From assembly GCA_934675625.1 (NCBI GenBank), contig CAKURH010000050.1, forward strand, positions 1 to 27,712: a DNA stretch of 27,712 bases, written 5' to 3'. The notes under the pieces are model-generated. The model ran no database searches and was not told the DNA's origin. It was given only the letters and a program-made list of their open reading frames with translations. How positions within the stretch are numbered: position 1 is the stretch's first letter; every line of letters begins with the position of its first letter. Both the position numbers and the translations under genes were made by a program. The stretch is from an uncultured Kiritimatiellota bacterium (lineage in GTDB: Bacteria > Verrucomicrobiota > Kiritimatiellia > RFP12 > UBA1067). Shown here piece by piece: positions 23,192 through 27,712 of the stretch.

Positions 23192-24313
23192 ATGAAATTG
23201 AACAATCCATTCGTGATTTCAGGGTATAAGGGGCCGGAGTATTTCTGCGACCGTGTGGCGGAGACGGAACGGCTCTGCACGATTGTGCGCAACGAGGGCC
23301 ATGTGACGCTCTTGGCGCCGCGCCGCTATGGAAAGACGGGGCTGATCCACAACGCTTTTGCGCGGTTGCGCCAGAAAGACGCCTACGAAACATTCTATGT
23401 GGACGTGTTCGGCACGCAAAACTTGGCGGAATTCACGTCCGCCTTGGCGCATGCGGTCGTCGGTCGTCTGGACACGCCGCTTGAGAAGGTGACGGGTGCG
23501 GCGAGACGCCTTGTGCAGGGCTTGCGTCCCACGCTTTCGTATGACGAGACGAGCGGGAAGCCGACGCTCAGCTTCGAGGTCAGCGCCGAAGCGGCGAACC
23601 AGACCCTTGAAAAGGTCTTTGCCTATCTGGACGAACACAACCGACGCATGGTCATTGCGATTGACGAGTTCCAGCAGGTTGCGGACTATCCGGAAAAGGG
23701 CGTGGAGGCTCAGTTGCGCAGCTTGGTCCAGTTCTCGCCGGCGCAGTTCGTCTTTGCCGGTTCAAAGCAGCACCTGATGCGCGAAATGTTCACCTCGCCC
23801 AAGAAGCCGTTTTTCCAGTCGACGACGCTTCTGCCGCTGGATGTCATTGACGAGGACGCCTATTACGAATTTGCCAATCGGTTCTTTGTGGCGGCAGGAC
23901 GCCGCCTGTCGCGCGCGGTCTTCGAGGCGATTTACCGTCGCTTTGACGGCATCACCTGGTATGTGCAGGCCCTGCTGTGGGATTTCTACGCGCGCGGCGG
24001 CGATGCCGTCGAGGTGTCGGAGGTCGACGAGATGGTCTGGGCCCGTGTGCAGGACAACGAATACGACAGCCAGCGTCTGCTGACGCTGTTGCCGGACGGT
24101 GCGCGTCGCCTCCTGAAGGCGATTGCGTGCGAAGGCGTCGTGAAGGCGCCGCAGTCCGGCGCCTTTATTTCCGCCTACGGTCTGCGGGCTGCGAGCAGCG
24201 TCAAGGTTTCCCTTGAGATGCTGATCGACAAGGAACTGGTCTATCCGGGCAAGACGGGATATGTGGTCTATGATCGACTGATGGCCGAGTATCTGCGCCA
24301 CGAGAAGGATTGA
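23192..24313 (+). CDS. free-standing AAA/STAND-type ATPase (COG1672-like)
   Basis: This 373-residue protein begins MKLNNPFVISGYKGPEYFCD, an opening common in bacterial 'AAA family ATPase' proteins of the COG1672/ATPase_2 type. The Walker A is APRRYGKTGL (A42 onward, with lysine K48) and the Walker B is VIAIDEFQQV with D158-E159. FAGSKQHLM downstream is a sensor-like strand. The C-terminal part (about 290-373) is a winged-helix-like region ending in ELVYPGKTGYVVYDRLMAEY. There is no Shine-Dalgarno sequence; ATG follows the -10 by six bases, predicting a leaderless message. Family members are common accessory genes in gut bacteria, of unknown function. Composition is less GC-rich than in the neighbouring enzymes. 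The palindromic operator upstream suggests tight, perhaps autogenous, control. Confidence 0.85.
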   Translation: MKLNNPFVISGYKGPEYFCDRVAETERLCTIVRNEGHVTLLAPRRYGKTGLIHNAFARLRQKDAYETFYVDVFGTQNLAEFTSALAHAVVGRLDTPLEKVTGAARRLVQGLRPTLSYDETSGKPTLSFEVSAEAANQTLEKVFAYLDEHNRRMVIAIDEFQQVADYPEKGVEAQLRSLVQFSPAQFVFAGSKQHLMREMFTSPKKPFFQSTTLLPLDVIDEDAYYEFANRFFVAAGRRLSRAVFEAIYRRFDGITWYVQALLWDFYARGGDAVEVSEVDEMVWARVQDNEYDSQRLLTLLPDGARRLLKAIACEGVVKAPQSGAFISAYGLRAASSVKVSLEMLIDKELVYPGKTGYVVYDRLMAEYLRHEKD

Positions 24314-24390
24314 TGGGCGTGGACATTCACGAAAGCGACTGCCCGATAAGACATATTTTTTTGAAACGGAAGGACAAAAGAAGAACGACG

Positions 24391-27300
24391 ATGACGAGAC
24401 GAATGATGCTGACGCTGGCGGTGGCGCTGTCTGGGGCCTGTGCGGCGTGGGCCACGCCGTGGGGCCTGACGTGCGAATACCGCGAGAACCCCGTGGGGCT
24501 GGACTGTTCGGCGCCGCGCCTCTCGTGGAAGCTGCCGCCGCGCGTCGCCGCCCAGCGGGCCTACGAGCTGGAGCTCGACGGTCGTCCGCAGGGGCGCGTC
24601 GAGTCGGACGGCACGCTGAACCGGCCCTGGACGGGCGGCGCACTGGAGACGGGCTCGCGCCACGTCTGGCGTGTGCGCATCTGGGACGGGCGTGGCGAGC
24701 CGTCCGGCTGGAGCGCCCCGGCGACGTTCACGATGGGCGTCATGCGCGCGACCGACTGGCGGGCGCGGTGGATCGGCCCCAACGCCGCGACGCGGCCCGA
24801 CGTCGACTTCGGCGCGGCGCAGTGGGTGACGTCGCCGTCGGGGACGGTGCGGGCGGCTTTCAGCCTGGCCGCGATTCCCCCGGCGAAGGAGATGGTCTTC
24901 CTCTCGCGCACGCCGTATGTCCTCTACGTGAACGGCAAGAAGTCGCGCGGCTCGTATGAGGGCCACATCTGGGACGGCCGCTTCGCCAAGTTCCACGACC
25001 TGGCCGAGGACGAGCTGTCCGTCGGCGCGAACGTGCTGGAGTTTCGCGCGTTCCGCAAGGGCGATCCGCTCGCCGTCATCGCCGTCTTCCGTGCGGCGGG
25101 GCGCACCGTCGGCGCACCGGACTGGACGGGTGCGCAGGCGCTCGGCGGACTGCGCGACGTCCCTTGGGCGACGAACCTCGTCCTGCGCGAGGAGCTGGCC
25201 GCGCCGGCGTTCCGCAAGGCGTTCGACGTGGCGAAGGACGTGCGCCGGGCGACGCTGTTCGTGACGGGGCTCGGCTTCTACGAGGCGTCGCTCAACGGCG
25301 TCAAGATTGGCGAAAAGGTGCTGGACCCGTCGCCGACGGACTACACGAAACGCGTCCTCTACTCGACCTATCTGTTGGACGGTCAGCTGCGCAAGGGGCG
25401 GAACGTGTTGGACGTCCTCGTCGGACACGGCTTCTACGACGTGCGCCTGAAGTCCGTCTGGGACAACGACATGGCCCGTTGGCGCGACGTCCCGTGCCTG
25501 TTGGCGCAGTTGGAGATCGAGTATGCCGACGGCACGCGCGAGACGGTCGCGACGGACGCGTCTTGGCGTCAGGTGAAGAGCCCGGTCGGCTTCGACGACA
25601 TCCGCGAGGGCGAGGTGCTGGGCGGCGGCCACGTGCGCGAGCCGGACTTTCCGCCGGACGGCTTTCCCGTCGCGGCGGTCGCCGGCCCGTCCGGGCGTCT
25701 CGTGGCCGAGAGCCATCCGCCGACGAAGGTGCTCTACGAGAACCGTCCGGTGCGGGTCAAGCCCGTGGCGGGCGAGACGGGAGCCTACATGGTCGCCTTT
25801 CCCGAGAACGTCGCGGGCTGGGTGCGCCTGAAGGTGCGCGGCCTTTCGGCGGGCGACGTCGTCTCGATCCGCTACGACGAGCACAAGGACGGCGACCTCG
25901 AGCCGGCCGTGCCGGACGCCTACTACCGCCGTCAGGGCATCAACACGCTGAGCCAGAGCGGCAAGGTCGACGGGCCCGTGCCCCGTCGGGTCGACTGCCA
26001 CTTCAAGACGACGGCCTCGCTGAACTTCTGCGACCGCGACCGCGCCTTCCAGTGCGACCGCCTCGTCTCGTCCGGGCGGGACGAGGAGACCTTCGAGCCG
26101 CGCTTCACCTACAACGGCTTCCAGTATGTCCTGTTGCGCGGCCTGAAGCGTCCGCTGAAGGACGGCGACATCGTGCAGTGCGTCGTCTCGACCGACTTCC
26201 TGTCCGTCGGGACGTTCGACTCGTCCGACCCCACGCTGAACCGCCTGATGCGTGCGGCGGCGCGCACCTACCGGGCGAACTTCACCGTCGGCATCCCGAC
26301 GGACTGTCCGCACCGCGAGAAGAACGGCTGGACGGGAGACGCGTCGGTCGCGAGTGACTTCGCCCAGTTTCAGTTCGAGAACACGTCGGCCTACGAGAAG
26401 TGGCTGCATGACCTCGTGGACGCGCAGGACGCGAAGGGCGACTTGCCGGGCATCGTGCCGTCGCCGGGTTGGGGCTATGCGTGGGGCAATGGCCCGGCGT
26501 GGGACTCGGCGCTGTCCGTCGTGGCATGGAACCTCTATCGCTACCGCGATGACCGGCGGGCGGTCGAGACGGCGTATCCGGCGCTCGTGCGCTATCTGGC
26601 CTACACCGAGACGAAGGCGGACGCGGAGGGGATTGTCCGCCACGGGCTCGGGGACTGGATTCCGCCGAACTGGAAGCGTATCCCCTCCGTCGCGTTCACC
26701 TCCAGCTGCTTCTTCCGTCAGGCCAACGAGATCGCCGCGAAGATGGCGGATGTCCTCGGACGCCCGGACGAGGCGCGGCGTTATGCCGACCGGGCGGCGA
26801 CGCTCCGCGCGGCGATTCGCGCGCGGTTCATGAAGCCGGACGGCACGTTCGACAACGGCGGCCAGACGGCGCAATCCGCCGCACTGACGTTCGGACTGGT
26901 CGATCCGGGCGAGCGGACGGCCGTCGGGGCGCGGTTGGTTGAGGCCGTTCACCGTCGGGACGACCATCTGGAGACCGGCGTGATCGGCTGCAAGACGCTC
27001 TTCCGCGCGCTGTCGCAGGTCGGTCGGACGGATTTGGCGCTCAAGCTGATTCTGCGCCCGGACGCGCCGTCCTACGGCGCATGGTTCAAGGAGGGCGGCG
27101 AGACGTTCTGGGAAGACTGGGGCGCGGGCGCGAGCCGAAACCACATCATGTTCGGCGATGTCGCGGCCTGGGTCTACGAATATGTTCTGGGCGTCCGCTT
27201 GGAAGAGGGTGCGAATGCGTTCCGGCGTTTCGTCGTCAGCCCGGCCTGGACGTGCGGCCTGTCGCACGCCTCCGGCAGCGTCGAGACGCCGTTCGGGAAG

Positions 27301-27432
27301 CTGTCCGTCTCGTGGCGGCGTGGCGCGGGGCTGGACGTCACCGTCCCGCCGGGGACGCAGTGCCGGGCCGTGGACGAGGCGGGCCGCGAAGTCGTCCTCC
27401 CGCCCGGCCGCCATCACGTCGCAAGTCGTTGA
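24391..27432 (+). CDS. secreted GH78 alpha-L-rhamnosidase
   Basis: This protein of about 1013 residues has a signal peptide (MTRRMMLTLAVALSGACAAWA). ATG 24391 is chosen because it starts that peptide; in-frame upstream codons would overlap the ATPase gene end and add a charged stretch. Typical GH78 opening residues follow (CEYRENPVGLDCSAPRLSWK). The rhamnosidase N-terminal beta domain contains GLGFYEASLNGVKIGEKVLD and DPSPTDYTKRVLYSTYLL. The (alpha/alpha)6 catalytic domain has TDCPHREKNGWTGD (T637-D650; acidic candidates E643 and D650) and ETFWEDWG, with the probable general base E908. A C-terminal beta-sandwich completes the usual length. It releases terminal alpha-L-rhamnose from glycans outside the cytoplasm. 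It follows the ATPase gene by 77 bp; a purine-rich GGAAGGA lies 16 bases before the ATG, further than usual. Confidence 0.92.
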   Translation: MTRRMMLTLAVALSGACAAWATPWGLTCEYRENPVGLDCSAPRLSWKLPPRVAAQRAYELELDGRPQGRVESDGTLNRPWTGGALETGSRHVWRVRIWDGRGEPSGWSAPATFTMGVMRATDWRARWIGPNAATRPDVDFGAAQWVTSPSGTVRAAFSLAAIPPAKEMVFLSRTPYVLYVNGKKSRGSYEGHIWDGRFAKFHDLAEDELSVGANVLEFRAFRKGDPLAVIAVFRAAGRTVGAPDWTGAQALGGLRDVPWATNLVLREELAAPAFRKAFDVAKDVRRATLFVTGLGFYEASLNGVKIGEKVLDPSPTDYTKRVLYSTYLLDGQLRKGRNVLDVLVGHGFYDVRLKSVWDNDMARWRDVPCLLAQLEIEYADGTRETVATDASWRQVKSPVGFDDIREGEVLGGGHVREPDFPPDGFPVAAVAGPSGRLVAESHPPTKVLYENRPVRVKPVAGETGAYMVAFPENVAGWVRLKVRGLSAGDVVSIRYDEHKDGDLEPAVPDAYYRRQGINTLSQSGKVDGPVPRRVDCHFKTTASLNFCDRDRAFQCDRLVSSGRDEETFEPRFTYNGFQYVLLRGLKRPLKDGDIVQCVVSTDFLSVGTFDSSDPTLNRLMRAAARTYRANFTVGIPTDCPHREKNGWTGDASVASDFAQFQFENTSAYEKWLHDLVDAQDAKGDLPGIVPSPGWGYAWGNGPAWDSALSVVAWNLYRYRDDRRAVETAYPALVRYLAYTETKADAEGIVRHGLGDWIPPNWKRIPSVAFTSSCFFRQANEIAAKMADVLGRPDEARRYADRAATLRAAIRARFMKPDGTFDNGGQTAQSAALTFGLVDPGERTAVGARLVEAVHRRDDHLETGVIGCKTLFRALSQVGRTDLALKLILRPDAPSYGAWFKEGGETFWEDWGAGASRNHIMFGDVAAWVYEYVLGVRLEEGANAFRRFVVSPAWTCGLSHASGSVETPFGKLSVSWRRGAGLDVTVPPGTQCRAVDEAGREVVLPPGRHHVASR

Positions 27433-27587
27433 ACGTCTGACGGCGAACAAGGCTCTCGAAGAGCCGCGCCTGCAGCTCGCAAATGAGCAGCGGCAGATCA
27501 ACGTCTGAGGTCGGTGCCGGAGCCGTCGTGCACCTCCTGGAAGCCGTCGTTTTCGGCATCCTTGACCCTGCTGACAAGCTTTGTGTT
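27433..27587. other. gap after the rhamnosidase gene, with a possible peptide fragment
   Basis: No complete gene is visible here. One frame ends at 27508 and reads VERLTANKALEEPRLQLANE then QRQINV, which has a protein-like composition. It has no start codon or homologue that I recognise and overlaps the end of GH78 in another frame. It may be the decayed 3' end of a gene. The sequence after the terminator (27629-27712) shows nothing I can identify. Confidence 0.3.
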
Positions 27588-27628
27588 GGGCGGCTAAATG
27601 GCAAAGTTGATTTAGCCGCCCGATTTTT
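27588..27628 (+). terminator. rho-independent terminator downstream of the rhamnosidase gene
   Basis: A perfect 12-bp stem, GGGCGGCTAAAT (27588-27599) with ATTTAGCCGCCC (27610-27621), has a ten-base loop. It is followed by GATTTTTGC with a run of five T. It lies about 155 bp after the GH78 stop codon and would end transcription of the island on the + strand. Confidence 0.85.
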
Positions 27629-27712
27629 GCTATACCCCGAGTTTGCCAGTTTGATTTCTGAAAAAGTCGTTTTCACCCAGTGGCGACGCGGGGTTGGCGC
27701 ATATCGCCCTCA

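Noticed and set aside
24325..24359. ATTCACGAAAGCGAC before GH78 resembling the left half of the 39-bp element
   Set aside because: There are several mismatches, no CGCAAAG core and no -10 at 43 or 52-53 bp; the closest AT-rich hexamer (TATTTT, 24354) is at 29 bp. Probably chance.
24268..27501. 1077-codon minus-strand open frame opposite GH78
   Set aside because: Same composition artefact; GH78 motifs on the + strand are unambiguous.

Overview
This is a GC-rich bacterial window in which every gene I can support lies on the + strand. It looks like a polysaccharide- or glycan-utilisation island of a gut-type Verrucomicrobiota/Kiritimatiellota/Lentisphaerota relative. That placement is inference. 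It rests on the mix of large secreted LamG/BNR/GH proteins, a mutarotase-SSS transporter fusion, passenger-type beta-repeat proteins and the high GC content. There is no rRNA or other marker gene to confirm it.

Layout. 1-71 is the 3' end (domains V/VI) of a group II intron whose body lies outside the window. 157-279 is a broken N-terminal remnant of an AAA-ATPase-like/nuclease gene. 335-2299 is a secreted GH127-type (DUF1680) glycosidase. 2327-4408 is argH followed by a YoaK/DUF1275 membrane protein. 4500-5420 is a NanA-like N-acetylneuraminate lyase and 5488-6399 an AraC-family regulator. 6437-7882 is an AlbA_2/ATPase-like/winged-helix regulator and 7913-8494 an ASCH-domain protein interrupted in frame by a small palindromic repeat. 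8591-11086 is a NanM-like Kelch mutarotase fused to an SSS transporter. 11215-17622 is an operon of a LamG/PKD surface protein and a GH39-LamG-BNR enzyme. 17822-18665 is a three-gene module of small proteins. 18793-23120 is an operon of a PATR-type passenger protein and a double-domain BNR/sialidase-like protein. 23192-24313 is a free-standing AAA ATPase, 24391-27432 a secreted GH78 alpha-L-rhamnosidase, and a strong intrinsic terminator lies at 27588-27628.

How the genes fit together. BNR/sialidase-like enzymes, a mutarotase fused to a Na+-symporter and a sialic-acid-aldolase-like protein form a plausible route from extracellular sialoglycans to cytoplasmic aldolase cleavage. GH127, GH39-like and GH78 enzymes would act on other sugars of the same or associated glycans. 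The most striking non-coding signal is a 39-bp element found as four full copies and one half copy. Each full copy sits at an almost fixed distance (52-53 bp) upstream of a -10 hexamer, and they precede nanA, the mutarotase-transporter, and both surface-protein/BNR operons. This looks like a shared regulon promoter cassette.

A second pattern is that most other promoters place TATAAT only 6-9 nt before an ATG with no Shine-Dalgarno sequence, which predicts leaderless mRNAs.
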